Of a stretch of DNA of 64,000 nucleotides, positions 19,054 through 28,055 are shown one piece after another. Origin of the DNA: Methanococcoides sp. AM1 (GTDB lineage: Archaea; Halobacteriota; Methanosarcinia; Methanosarcinales; Methanosarcinaceae). The translations under genes were made by a program, and so were the position numbers. The stretch is from assembly GCF_900774055.1 (NCBI RefSeq), contig NZ_CAAGSW010000005.1:248001-312000 (forward strand), given 5' to 3'. The stretch's first letter is position 1; the number at the start of each line of letters is the position of its first letter. The notes beneath the pieces were generated by a model. The model ran no database searches, was not told where the DNA came from, and saw only the letters and a list, made by a program, of their open reading frames with translations.

Positions 19054-19629
19054 ATGGTAGAACCGGAAGAGATCGAAGGCATGGCAGACGCACTTGGGGC
19101 CGTTACGCATGATGAAGTTGTAAAGACCGTACAGGAACTTGCCTATATCAGAGAAGAGGACATACCTGATGAGGAGGAGATCACTAAGCTGCTGGAAAAA
19201 GCAGTATCACACCACCTTCTTGAGATAATATCCCCTGAAGAGCTTAGAGAAGTTGATGAAAAGGATGGTAAAGATGTTCACTATTATATTGTTGGACCAA
19301 ATGCATTCCCGAATTTTCCATTCGATCTGAGCGAGGTCATTGACATACTAAAACTGGACAGGCGTGAGATAGATCCACACAAACTTACACATCGATTCTC
19401 CAGAAGATTGAAGGCAAGGATCACAAAGCTCAGGCATAACATAGAGACATTTGCTAAAGGAGAAGACGATAATATTGATATCCCTGTGCTTGAACACAGA
19501 TACAGCGACCTGTTAAATCTCTACTATGACTATGATTCGTGGCTTGAAGGAGAGATCACAGAGATGGAGACTGAGATACTGGATATTAGCAAACAGATCG
19601 ATGCTCTGGGAGCAGCACAAGATATTTGA
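19054..19629 (+). CDS. Conserved archaeal protein of unknown function
   Basis: 191 aa, acidic, with no membrane segment. The N-terminal part (EEIEGMADALGAVTHDEVVK, then a run of helices) could be a winged helix; the C-terminal third is helical (FSRRLKARITKLRHNIET, LEGEITEMETEILDISKQI) and may form a coiled coil. I do not recognise the family. It begins 11 nt after the VLRF1-type gene, with AGGAG just upstream of its ATG, and is 31 nt before rlmE, so it is probably co-transcribed with two RNA/ribosome-related genes. Confidence 0.8.
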   Translation: MVEPEEIEGMADALGAVTHDEVVKTVQELAYIREEDIPDEEEITKLLEKAVSHHLLEIISPEELREVDEKDGKDVHYYIVGPNAFPNFPFDLSEVIDILKLDRREIDPHKLTHRFSRRLKARITKLRHNIETFAKGEDDNIDIPVLEHRYSDLLNLYYDYDSWLEGEITEMETEILDISKQIDALGAAQDI

Positions 19630-19660
19630 TGTTTGTATGCGATGAGAGGTGAAGATAGAT

Positions 19661-20449
19661 ATGGCAAGGCATAGAAAAGATACTTATTACTGGCGTGCAA
19701 AAGATGAAGGATATCGTTCGAGGGCAGCCTATAAGCTTTTCCAGATCAACGAGAAATTCAAGGTAATAAAGGAAGGAGACACTATTGTGGATCTTGGAGC
19801 TGCACCTGGCGGATGGCTCGAGGTCGCAAAGAAACTCTCCGAAGGAAAGGTCGTCGGAGTGGACCTTCGCCGCATCAAAGAGATCGAAGGTGTGGACACA
19901 ATAAAAGGAGATATTACCTCGGATGTGACCATCAGGAAGATCATCGAAATGGTCGGAGAGGATGGAGCCGATGTTGTCATTTGTGATGCTGCACCAAATC
20001 TATCAGGTAACTGGAGCCTTGACCATGCACGTTCCATAGACCTTACAACTTCCGCACTGGAATGCGCAAAGAAGATACTCAAACCCCAGGGACATTTTAT
20101 TGTGAAGGTTTTCCAGGGAGATATGTTCAAGGATTACATGGACGAGGTTCGAAAAAACTTCACATTTACCAAGGCATACTCACCACATGCATCAAGGGAT
20201 GAAAGCGCAGAGATCTATGTGATCGGTAAGAAGTTCCTAACTGCACCTTTGCATAAGAACGATGAATTCGATGTCGTTATCAAAGAAATGGGCGCTTCCG
20301 GAGATGGTATTGCCTATGTTGAGGATTTCGTGGTCTTTGTTAAAGAAGCAGAAAAAGGTAAATCTGTGAAGATACAGATCACAGATGTCAAACCAAACTT
20401 TGCTTTTGCAAAGGTCATTGAACGTTATGAAGAGGAAGGCCCAAAATAA
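19661..20449 (+). CDS. rlmE: 23S rRNA 2'-O-methyltransferase RlmE with TRAM domain
   Basis: SAM-dependent ribose methyltransferase of the RrmJ/FtsJ family, about 262 aa. The K-D-K-E catalytic set is visible: YRSRAAYKLFQI (K), VICDAAPNLSG (D), GHFIVKVFQGD (K) and the later E. The SAM site is VDLGAAPGGWLEVAKKLS. After residue ~200 comes a C-terminal TRAM domain (GASGDGIAYVEDFVVFV, KIQITDVKPNFAFAKV) typical of archaeal RlmE. The start is the ATG at 19661 (MARHRKDTYYWRAK) with GAGGTG upstream; an in-frame GTG four codons before is less likely. Confidence 0.94.
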   Translation: MARHRKDTYYWRAKDEGYRSRAAYKLFQINEKFKVIKEGDTIVDLGAAPGGWLEVAKKLSEGKVVGVDLRRIKEIEGVDTIKGDITSDVTIRKIIEMVGEDGADVVICDAAPNLSGNWSLDHARSIDLTTSALECAKKILKPQGHFIVKVFQGDMFKDYMDEVRKNFTFTKAYSPHASRDESAEIYVIGKKFLTAPLHKNDEFDVVIKEMGASGDGIAYVEDFVVFVKEAEKGKSVKIQITDVKPNFAFAKVIERYEEEGPK

Positions 20450-20513
20450 AAAGGTTCAACTCTTTGAATCAATTAGATGAATTATTATTAAATATAACAG
20501 AAAACTTGTCCCT

Positions 20514-20813
20514 TCAGCGATCCTGAAGGGTTTCCACTTCTTCTACAAGACTATTGCCTGCAGCTACCTCATCTATGCTGTGCACAACAGCACCAAGATT
20601 TTCAATGGATTGCCTTATAACATTATAGTCGATCTGATCACCTTCAATAGTGATCTTGATGTTCTCTGTCTTCTGGTCAACCTCATACAAACCGATGTTC
20701 ACACCAGTAACCCCATCAATAACACTCAAATTTTCTGCCAGTTCAATGGTAGAGGGATGGTGAGGTTTCAACACATCCAGAACCAATCTTCTTATTCCTG
20801 TCAATTTGTTCAT
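20514..20813 (-). CDS. DUF211 family protein
   Basis: About 99 aa, ferredoxin-like fold expected. The family motifs [44 protein letters not shown] and [11 protein letters not shown] are all present. DUF211 proteins occur across euryarchaeal methanogens and have no proven function; a small-ligand or metal-binding role has been suggested from the fold. The start is the ATG at 20811-20813 with GGGAAGG adjacent; a TTG eight codons earlier is possible. It is the last chromosomal gene before the left end of the mobile element. Confidence 0.88.
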   Translation of the reverse strand: MNKLTGIRRLVLDVLKPHHPSTIELAENLSVIDGVTGVNIGLYEVDQKTENIKITIEGDQIDYNVIRQSIENLGAVVHSIDEVAAGNSLVEEVETLQDR

Positions 20814-20926
20814 CCTTCCCAAGATTTCCGATAACAACGGAGATTATAGAAGTATAGATAGAATATTCAGATAATAGGACATTAGCTTTTCCCAGAAACC
20901 CTTATATAGATACTGGCATTAAAGAA

Positions 20927-20948
20927 TGTTCGTACACAAACGATTTAT
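20927..20948. repeat. Left attachment site of the element (attL core)
   Basis: Core TGTTCGTACA-C-AAACGATTTAT. It matches 46665-46686 in direct orientation with one mismatch (C versus A). An inverted arm-like sequence, AATTACCCAAC at 20957-20967, follows 8 nt inside and is matched by its reverse complement beside the right core. The site is not inside a tRNA gene; it lies in the upstream region of the DUF211 gene. Confidence 0.8.
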
Positions 20949-21009
20949 TATTGAAAAATTACCCAACATATATCCATCTAAAAGGTAAAAAAAATATTCG
21001 TCATTTCTA

Positions 21010-21068
21010 TTAATAGTCAACGAGAAGCATGATTGTGTACTTTCCGAGCTCGTTTAATGATATGAAGA
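21010..21068 (-). pseudogene. C-terminal remnant of a paralogue of the 23358-23714 gene
   Basis: Read on the minus strand this stretch gives IFISLNELGKYTIMLLVDY followed by a stop. The intact protein ending at 23358 finishes IFLSLNELGRYTIMLPEDY and stop. Nucleotide similarity extends through the stop region. Nothing upstream keeps an open frame, so this is a leftover of a duplicated or replaced copy. Its place between the left attachment site and the first intact cargo gene suggests cargo exchange by recombination near the end of the element. Confidence 0.75.
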
Positions 21069-21128
21069 TAAAATCATTGTTCTAACTTAGCAATTCGTAA
21101 AGTTGTAAAGTGGTAAGGCAGTAAATAA

Positions 21129-23216
21129 TTACACATCCATAATGAGACGGAACCCTAATGTTTCGTCGCCGTCGCCCGAGCTGAAAAGGACGCGAAACGC
21201 TGACCGACATCCCTCAGCAGTGGTGTGGAAGCTACCCCCACGTGCAAAACTACGGTAGTTACTATTACCTTCCCATGCAGTACCATCAACAGGAGCGCCT
21301 TTATAACCTTCGAGATAACTGTCATAATAACTGTCCTGACACCATTCCCAGACGTTGCCATGCATGTCGTACAAACCCCAAGGATTGGGTTTCTTTGTAC
21401 CAACAGGACGAGGTCCTGAATAATCCACATAAGCAGCCCAAGCATAATCACTCAGATCAGACTCACTGTCTCCGAAAGAATACGCTGTGGTTGTACCTGC
21501 CCTGCAGGCATACTCCCACTCGGCCTCTGAAGGCAGACGATACTTGTCCATACCTTCCTTTTCATTCAACTTCTTAACAAACTCCTGCACATCAAGCCAT
21601 GAAATTGATTCCACGGGATTAGTTTTACCATCAAAATAAGAAGGATTATCCCCCATTATTTCAATCCATTGTTCCTGAGTGACCTCGTATTTGCCAAGGT
21701 AGTAGGCTTGCCCAATGGTTACCTCATGAACAGGAGTTTCACGATAAAGCCCATCATTCGAGCCCATCATGAACTCGCCTGCCGGAATAAGCGTGAACTC
21801 CATGCCGATAGTGTTGGTGTAAGTTTTTGGGATATTCGATGAACTTACAACAGCCTCAGATTTGTAATCATTTTCATCAATGGAATTCTCGGAAATATCA
21901 CTAATTGAATCATCTTTTTTATCAGTAGGATTTTCTGGATTGACAATTGCTGGATTCTCATTCGACTGGACAGGTTCCTGAACGTAAATTGTGTCCGAAT
22001 TATCATTACTTTCCGGCATGGTCAACCAGATTCCTCCAAGAAGCAAAACCAATAACATCGGTATTAACAATTTGTTCTGACCAGACTTTTGCTCTTTTTG
22101 AGATGAATCTCGACGCTTCACGAGAGGAGAAACAGGTTTTTGTGATTTAGAGACAGGTGTAGTTTGAGACGAAACGGGTGCTTGCTTTGCAGTTTGTTGC
22201 TTTTTCACCTCTTTCCTTTTCCTCTCAGCCTCTTCATTCTCATCCCTTAGTCTTTCCTCTGCCTTGAGCCTACGCTCCTCTTCTGCCTTTCTCTTTTTCT
22301 CAGCTTCTTCGGCAGCTTTCAGACGTGCAGTTTCCTCATTTACTGTGGCAATATTACTGCGCTGAATCAGAGAATCCTCGATGACCACATTGATGTCGCA
22401 GGTACCGTCCATGTCACACATATCCAGCAAATTGCTGCGCTGGATCAGAGAATCCTTGATGTGTACGTTTACAACCCTGCCTATGCCACTTGCCTTGTCT
22501 TCAACAATCTCTTTCAGGTCACGACCAACCTCAGCAAGCAGGCCTGCCAGTGCCTCGGAGTTACGAGTAGCTGCGAACAGTTCCATTGTACTGTGCTCGG
22601 CGAGAATGGATATTTTTATTACAATATCATCTTTAGTGACCTTGGTCCTTCCGTAGTACCATATCTCACATGCATTCCCGTCACGGGTGTGCAAGGTACT
22701 GATGTGCCTTACATCATGCCTTTCCACAACCTCACGAGCAAGGATAGAAAGCTTCTTGACATCAAAACCGTTCTGTACCTCATAAACACGGCTATCGCTG
22801 TTTGGCAGTTTCTCGATGAACTCCTTGAGCCTACCTATATTAATGTCCTGATCAGTCTTCATTATTGGGCAGGTAACGCTGATCTCCTTGGGTTCCATCC
22901 ATAAGGAATTCATCCTGCCTTCATGGTCCGCATAGTTAATTTGACATCTTATATCAGCAGCTTTGGTGCAGGTAAGGGGCTCGAAAAGGATAGTGAATGT
23001 TTTTGACTTGCCACCATGAACAATTCCCAGATTAAATTTACCGTTTCTCACGGGACAGTTATCATGATCCGCAATATGCAACAGGTTCTCGTCAAAGATG
23101 AAATCAAGCGTGATCTCTGTGATAACGTAGGGACTCTCATTGCTAACCGACATCTTGAAACGGATGTACCCCTGATAAAATTCAGATTCCCTTGCAATGT
23201 TGATGTAAGAGTCCAA
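21129..23216 (-). CDS. Membrane-anchored protein with formylglycine-generating-enzyme-like (SUMF1) domain
   Basis: About 695 aa. Order: an Ig-like domain (~1-120); a middle domain (~125-270); the twice-occurring motif DSLIQRSN (~255 and ~285); a charged K/E/R coiled coil (~295-345); a membrane segment around 387-403 (LLIPMLLVLLLGGIWL); a linker; and a C-terminal SUMF1/FGE-like domain from ~468 with NTIGMEFTLIPAGEFMMGS, YRLPSEAEWEYACRAGT, HGNVWEWCQDSYYDS and the end ETLGFRLIMDV. Many such domains are not sulfatase modifiers but ligand-binding modules. Start: TTG at 23214-23216 with AGGTG 6 nt upstream, preferred to a GTG that lacks a binding site. First intact cargo gene at the left end. Confidence 0.85.
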   Translation of the reverse strand: MDSYINIARESEFYQGYIRFKMSVSNESPYVITEITLDFIFDENLLHIADHDNCPVRNGKFNLGIVHGGKSKTFTILFEPLTCTKAADIRCQINYADHEGRMNSLWMEPKEISVTCPIMKTDQDINIGRLKEFIEKLPNSDSRVYEVQNGFDVKKLSILAREVVERHDVRHISTLHTRDGNACEIWYYGRTKVTKDDIVIKISILAEHSTMELFAATRNSEALAGLLAEVGRDLKEIVEDKASGIGRVVNVHIKDSLIQRSNLLDMCDMDGTCDINVVIEDSLIQRSNIATVNEETARLKAAEEAEKKRKAEEERRLKAEERLRDENEEAERKRKEVKKQQTAKQAPVSSQTTPVSKSQKPVSPLVKRRDSSQKEQKSGQNKLLIPMLLVLLLGGIWLTMPESNDNSDTIYVQEPVQSNENPAIVNPENPTDKKDDSISDISENSIDENDYKSEAVVSSSNIPKTYTNTIGMEFTLIPAGEFMMGSNDGLYRETPVHEVTIGQAYYLGKYEVTQEQWIEIMGDNPSYFDGKTNPVESISWLDVQEFVKKLNEKEGMDKYRLPSEAEWEYACRAGTTTAYSFGDSESDLSDYAWAAYVDYSGPRPVGTKKPNPWGLYDMHGNVWEWCQDSYYDSYLEGYKGAPVDGTAWEGNSNYRSFARGGSFHTTAEGCRSAFRVLFSSGDGDETLGFRLIMDV

Positions 23217-23357
23217 GAAAGACACCTATAATGTACAAGTTCAAAAGTGTTTGATGCTATATCATATTTTTGTTTTGAGGGAGCTGGCAAATATTTAGGA
23301 TTAGAACTCGACTCCACGCATTTCCAGTCAAAGAAAAAAAAGAAGATTTTGTTGCTT

Positions 23358-23714
23358 TTAGTAATCCTCTGGCAACATAATTGTGTACCTTCCAAGCTCG
23401 TTTAATGATAGGAATATCTGCTGTTTCTCACCACTGGCCAACTCGATATTACCTGAATAAAACGATTCGGGCTTATCTTTGAAGCCATTAGATGCATTCC
23501 GTACAATATCATTAGCTTGATTCAATAGGTCTAACAGGTTAGGGATATTGATATCATCAGTCATGTAGCCATGCGCCATCAGGTTAGTTGTTATGTACCT
23601 AAAGATGCCCTTCTCCCATTCAGGATTGATCTTAGTGATATCAAATAGGATTCCATCCTCAACAGCTTGCTCTGATGTGTAGCTATAGACAACTTCACCA
23701 AAAATATCATCCAT
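23358..23714 (-). CDS. Small protein resembling DUF6573 family
   Basis: 118 aa, acidic. The N-terminus DDIFGEVVYSYTSEQAVEDGILFDITK resembles the DUF6573 group of small proteins found on plasmids, phages and mobile islands (recognised by eye, moderate certainty). Function unknown. It begins 4 nt after the stop of the 67-aa gene at 23719, so the two form a pair. A broken copy of its 3' end is at 21010-21068. Confidence 0.7.
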   Translation of the reverse strand: MDDIFGEVVYSYTSEQAVEDGILFDITKINPEWEKGIFRYITTNLMAHGYMTDDINIPNLLDLLNQANDIVRNASNGFKDKPESFYSGNIELASGEKQQIFLSLNELGRYTIMLPEDY

Positions 23715-23718
23715 GCTA

Positions 23719-23922
23719 TCACATCTTCTGCTGGATTGTCACAACAAATGTCGATCTATCGGGCGCGATAACAACTAAGCCATTATCATTTGACAAGATC
23801 CCGGCTTCCTCGAATGACAGGACCTCATAAGCTAATATTTCTCCGTCCTCATCTTCCTCTTCCCAAGTCTTTTCCCAAATTGCTTTTTCAAGAAATGTCC
23901 TAAAATCATCTTCGGCAGTCAT
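23719..23922 (-). CDS. Small acidic hypothetical protein
   Basis: 67 aa, strongly acidic in the middle (EKTWEEEDEDGEILAYEVLSFEEAG), ending with a beta-rich segment GLVVIAPDRSTFVVTIQQKM. I do not recognise a family. It lies immediately upstream of the DUF6573-like gene (4-nt spacing), suggesting that they are made together. Charge and size are compatible with a DNA-mimic or inhibitor protein, but there is no direct evidence. Confidence 0.65.
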   Translation of the reverse strand: MTAEDDFRTFLEKAIWEKTWEEEDEDGEILAYEVLSFEEAGILSNDNGLVVIAPDRSTFVVTIQQKM

Positions 23923-24173
23923 AGTTTATCACCGAACAATTTTATTCGAGACATTCCTCATGTAAACTGTGAAAGATTCATTGCAATGAATGTGGGGGGT
24001 AGAGGGTTTAATGATATTGGTGGAGAGATTAGCTAAGAAGGTGGAAAAATACTATTGCATGGAAATATTTATCAATACAAAATAATAAAATGGGAACAGT
24101 TATGTACCATCAAGATGAACTTAGACAGTAAGAAAATATACATTCCTGTTAGCTAAAATGGCGATGATAAATA

Positions 24174-25811
24174 ATGATTAAAAAACTAAAAATTGTAAAT
24201 TTTAAATGTTTTAAAGGTGAATTTCAACTCGAATTAAATGAAGGACTGAATATATTAGTTGGAAACAATGAAGCCGGAAAATCTACAATTCTTGAAGCCA
24301 TTCATTTAGCATTAACTGGAATCTTAAATGGAAGATATCTAAAAAATACACTTACTCAGTACTTATTTAACAATGAGATTGTAGATGCATATTTAGATAA
24401 TTTAAGTAATGGAGGAGATGCCAATCCCCCTCATATACTAATTGAACTATATTTTGATAATGAGAGTATTCCAACATTTATGGGAAGTAGTAATAGCAAT
24501 AAAGATATGAATGGGTGTGGACTCGCATTAAAAATAGAGTTTGATGAAGAATACAAGGAAGAATATGAAATCCTTGTTAAAAGTGATGGCATAAAAACAC
24601 TTCCTATCGAATACTATTCTATTAAGTGGTCAACATTTGCTAGAAAAGACATAACGACTAGGAGTATACCTGTAAAATCAGCGTTAATTGATTCATCATC
24701 ATGTGGTTCGCAAAATGGATCTGACATTTATTTATCACGAATTGTTCGACAATATTTAGATGCAGAAGAAATTGTGCAGATATCACAAGCTCATAGAAAT
24801 ATGAAAGAATACTTCATGGATGATCCTACTATACAAAAAATCAATGAAAAGATTAAAGATAACATCAACGTATCTGAAAAAAAAGTAGAATTATCTGTTG
24901 AACATTCATCTAAAAACTCTTGGGAAAATAGTTTGATGACACATTTGGATGATGTCCCATTTCACTATGTCGGCAAAGGTGAACAATGTATTATAAAAAC
25001 AAAACTGGCACTCCTCAACAAAAAGACAAAAGAGGCCCCAGTTATTCTTTTAGAAGAACCTGAAAATCATCTTACACATACAAAACTAAATCAATTGATT
25101 AATGATATTAAGAATGATTGCCAAGAAAAGCAAATTATTATCTCTACACACAGTAGTTTTGTCGCCAATAAATTAGGTCTAGATCATCTTATTCTTTTAA
25201 ACAACCGTAATCAAATTAAACTGAATGATCTAGAAGATTCTACAAAAGAGTTTTTTGAAAAAATATCCGGTTATGATACTCTAAGAATGATATTGTGTAA
25301 AAAAGCAATATTAGTTGAAGGAGATTCTGATGAATTAGTAGTTCAAAAAGCTTATATGAATAAATACGAGGGTAAATTACCCATAGAGGATGGCATAGAT
25401 GTCATTTCTGTTGGGACTTCATTTTTACGTTTTCTACAAATTACAGAAAAAATTGATCAAAACGTTGCAGTTGTAACTGATAATGATGGAAATGTAGCAG
25501 CTCTTCAAAAAAAATATAAAAATTATATAGGTGACAACAAAAAAGAGAACATAATCATCTGCTATGATGAAAACGTTGATACCGGATCCCATGAAATTAG
25601 TGGCAAACCTTTCAATTATAATACACTAGAGCCTAAAATATTCAAATGTAATAGTTTAGCATTGATGAACACTATTTTTGACACTGATTATGAGACTGAG
25701 AATGAAATGCATACTTTCATGAAAAATAATAAGACAGATTGTGCTCTTGACATTTTTGAAACTAATGAAGAAATAGTTTTCCCAGACTACATATTGGAGG
25801 CAATAGAATAA
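24174..25811 (+). CDS. gajA: Gabija-type GajA: OLD-family ATPase/TOPRIM nuclease
   Basis: 545 aa. The N-terminal ABC-type ATPase has Walker A GNNEAGKST at 30-38, Walker B PVILLEEPENHL at 289-300 and the H-loop IIISTHSSFV. The C-terminal TOPRIM nuclease has the acidic motifs LVEGDSDE at 381-388 and VVTDNDGN at 433-440. The size and domain order fit OLD-family nucleases with a separate helicase partner (class 2/Gabija GajA). The partner gene follows with no gap. A+T-rich codon use differs from the chromosomal genes. An alternative reading is a stand-alone OLD nuclease, but the neighbour makes Gabija-like the best call. Confidence 0.85.
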   Translation: MIKKLKIVNFKCFKGEFQLELNEGLNILVGNNEAGKSTILEAIHLALTGILNGRYLKNTLTQYLFNNEIVDAYLDNLSNGGDANPPHILIELYFDNESIPTFMGSSNSNKDMNGCGLALKIEFDEEYKEEYEILVKSDGIKTLPIEYYSIKWSTFARKDITTRSIPVKSALIDSSSCGSQNGSDIYLSRIVRQYLDAEEIVQISQAHRNMKEYFMDDPTIQKINEKIKDNINVSEKKVELSVEHSSKNSWENSLMTHLDDVPFHYVGKGEQCIIKTKLALLNKKTKEAPVILLEEPENHLTHTKLNQLINDIKNDCQEKQIIISTHSSFVANKLGLDHLILLNNRNQIKLNDLEDSTKEFFEKISGYDTLRMILCKKAILVEGDSDELVVQKAYMNKYEGKLPIEDGIDVISVGTSFLRFLQITEKIDQNVAVVTDNDGNVAALQKKYKNYIGDNKKENIIICYDENVDTGSHEISGKPFNYNTLEPKIFKCNSLALMNTIFDTDYETENEMHTFMKNNKTDCALDIFETNEEIVFPDYILEAIE

Positions 25812-26966
25812 ATGACAAATAATAAACTAATTATTGCTGCAGCTGGTTCGGGGAAAACGACTGAGATAATTAAAGAAGCACTAAAGCAACATGATGGTAA
25901 TATTCTTATAACCACATATACGCTAGCAAATGAAGAAGCCATTCGTCAAAAAATTTTTGAGATTGAAAAATGCATTCCAAAAAACATCACTGTTCAAACA
26001 TGGTTTTCATTTTTAATTCAGGATGGTATTAAACCTTACCAAGATTGTTTATTTGAACATAAAGTAAACGGGATGTTATTAGTTAATGAGGCATCAGGAT
26101 ATTGGTTTACAAATAAAAGTGGTCAAAGAATCTGTTATCCTGAGTCAAAATTTAACAAACACTATTTTACCGATGATTATCGTGTCTACTCTGATAAAAT
26201 AGCCAAACTTGTATTCAGATGTAATGAGCAAAGTGAAAATGCTGTAATAAATCGATTAAGTAAAATTTATTCTCATATATTTGTAGATGAAGTTCAAGAT
26301 TTAGCAGGATACGATTTGGAGTTATTAAAATTATTTTTTAATAGCCCTATAAATATGACTTTGGTTGGAGATCCACGTCAAGTAACATACCTTACTCATA
26401 ATGAACGGAAACATCAACAATACTCTTATGGTCGAATTAAAAATTTCATAATAGATAAATGCAAAAAAGAAAAATGTGAAATTGATGAAACATCATTAAA
26501 TATTTCTCACAGAAACAATGAGCTTATCTGTAAATTTTCATCAAGACTTTATCCAGATTATGAAGAGTGTAAGTCCGACCAATGCACAAAAACAGGGCAT
26601 GATGGTGTTTTTTTAGTCAGAGCGTCTGACCTTAATAAATATTTGGAAACTTATATGCCTACCCAACTTAGACATAGCAGCAAGGATGAAAGAGCAAACA
26701 ATGAGTTACCAGTTATGAATTTTGGTGAATCAAAGGGTTCAGAATGTGATAGAGCAATCATTTACCCCACTGTGAATATGTTAAAGTGGGTATTTGATAA
26801 TGACACCGATCTAGCAAACAAAACAAGAGCTCAATTTTATGTTGCATTAACAAGGCCAAGATATAGTGTGGGTATTGTCTGTGGCGATAGTATAAATGAG
26901 TCTATTGATGGTGCTCAGCTGTATACAACATCCCGTTCTCTATTTTCTTTTATTCAAAATGAATAA
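25812..26966 (+). CDS. gajB: Gabija-type GajB: short UvrD-like helicase
   Basis: 384 aa, superfamily 1A helicase. Motifs in order: Walker A AAAGSGKTTEII at 9-20; FVDEVQDLAGYDLELL (motif II, DEVQ instead of DEXQD-box variants); LVGDPRQVTY (III); SHRNNELI (IV); GESKGSECDRAIIYP (V); and YVALTRPRYSVGIV (VI). It is shorter than the best-known GajB (about 490 aa), so the accessory 1B/2B domains are reduced. Its ATG directly abuts the gajA stop. In Gabija, GajB is thought to sense phage-induced DNA/nucleotide changes and activate GajA. Confidence 0.82.
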   Translation: MTNNKLIIAAAGSGKTTEIIKEALKQHDGNILITTYTLANEEAIRQKIFEIEKCIPKNITVQTWFSFLIQDGIKPYQDCLFEHKVNGMLLVNEASGYWFTNKSGQRICYPESKFNKHYFTDDYRVYSDKIAKLVFRCNEQSENAVINRLSKIYSHIFVDEVQDLAGYDLELLKLFFNSPINMTLVGDPRQVTYLTHNERKHQQYSYGRIKNFIIDKCKKEKCEIDETSLNISHRNNELICKFSSRLYPDYEECKSDQCTKTGHDGVFLVRASDLNKYLETYMPTQLRHSSKDERANNELPVMNFGESKGSECDRAIIYPTVNMLKWVFDNDTDLANKTRAQFYVALTRPRYSVGIVCGDSINESIDGAQLYTTSRSLFSFIQNE

Positions 26967-27101
26967 GGAGCTAGATGTCGATATACATTTACCTATATCT
27001 AAATGTTTAATTGCTTAAATAACAATCATCTTTTCAACAACTATTAACTTTTTCTATAAGGCAAAAAACTATTTATGTGTGCTTGAAGCATCATATCTCT
27101 T

Positions 27102-27608
27102 ATGAGTTTGTCAACAGGCCATAAAGTAACCCTATTTGTTGCCATCCTTGGTGCAGCCGTTACTGTCGGAGTGGCATTATATACATTATCTCCTGAAATG
27201 ATTCATGATGAAATTCAACCGCCTGAATACATACCAACTTACTCTTCAAGTGACTTTCATTTCAAAGTATCTAACGATGGTGGCAAACCAGGATCTTATT
27301 ATTTAATGTTTAATTGCAAAGACGAGTCAATATCTTTTATGAAAAGATCAAATGAAGACTATGAGAATGAACTTGGATTCGGATATGCATTGCCAAAAGA
27401 TGATACAGACTCATGGCATATATCTGTAAAAGCTAATAAATCATATACTCCAGAAAATACTAGTTTTACATTTACTTATGTCGATGCATGTGGAATAATT
27501 CATGATGTCGAAAGTTATACGTTCTATTATGATTTTGATGATGGATTTAATAGATATGTTTACAAAGAAATGAAATTTGACAGTAAGAGGACCATATCTT
27601 TTAACTGA
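27102..27608 (+). CDS. Single-pass membrane protein, unknown
   Basis: 168 aa. One N-terminal membrane segment at about residues 7-28 (VTLFVAILGAAVTVGVALYTL), followed by an extracytoplasmic beta-rich domain (FHFKVSNDGGKPGSYYLMFNC, TSFTFTYVDACGIIHDV). No family recognised. It follows gajB by 135 nt on the same strand and is followed by another small membrane protein; both could be accessory to the defence genes or unrelated cargo. Confidence 0.7.
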   Translation: MSLSTGHKVTLFVAILGAAVTVGVALYTLSPEMIHDEIQPPEYIPTYSSSDFHFKVSNDGGKPGSYYLMFNCKDESISFMKRSNEDYENELGFGYALPKDDTDSWHISVKANKSYTPENTSFTFTYVDACGIIHDVESYTFYYDFDDGFNRYVYKEMKFDSKRTISFN

Positions 27609-27635
27609 ATATAAGGTAAACAACATACCCATCCC

Positions 27636-27688
27636 ATGATATCAATCAATAAGAGAACGATAAGCACAAGAGATGTACATGAGAAATA
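27636..27688. repeat. Dispersed intergenic repeat, copy A
   Basis: Starts CCATGATATCAA, then AATAAGAGAACGATAAG. It resembles 28617-28668 and 29085-29134 in sequence and order of blocks (ATGATATCA ... AGAACG(A/T)T(T)AA ... ACATGAGA). A further short core, CATGATATCAGTA, lies at 28029-28041. All copies lie in intergenic space of the element. Confidence 0.5.
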
Positions 27689-27732
27689 AAAAGTAAGAAT
27701 AGTTATATGCACACATTCCTTTATTTGAATCA

Positions 27733-28011
27733 ATGGATAACAAAATTAAGGCTGTAACAATTATAATATCATTTGTGATTCTCACAGTAATCGGGACAGT
27801 CTATAATGTGCCTACAGATAAGATCGGCTTAGTTCAAATAGTAGCTGATGATATTGATGAAGATACTTTTCCTGTCGAAGATGATAAGTGGGGAGATATG
27901 CAAAAAGAACATCTCAACATTTTAAAATTTGGAATAGGATTAATTGCTTTTGTTGCTTCCATCCTTGGAATATTTATAGCTATATCAGCAGTAAAATCCT
28001 TCTTTGATTGA
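27733..28011 (+). CDS. Small two-helix membrane protein, unknown
   Basis: 92 aa with two membrane segments (about 7-25 AVTIIISFVILTVIGTVYNV and 66-88 GIGLIAFVASILGIFIAISAV) joined by an acidic extramembrane loop of about 40 residues (DDIDEDTFPVEDDKWGD). No family recognised. It stands alone between a repeat copy at 27636 and the convergent gene at 28056. Confidence 0.65.
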   Translation: MDNKIKAVTIIISFVILTVIGTVYNVPTDKIGLVQIVADDIDEDTFPVEDDKWGDMQKEHLNILKFGIGLIAFVASILGIFIAISAVKSFFD

Positions 28012-28055
28012 AACAATCGAAATACACATCATGATATCAGTACTATGAAGATAGA

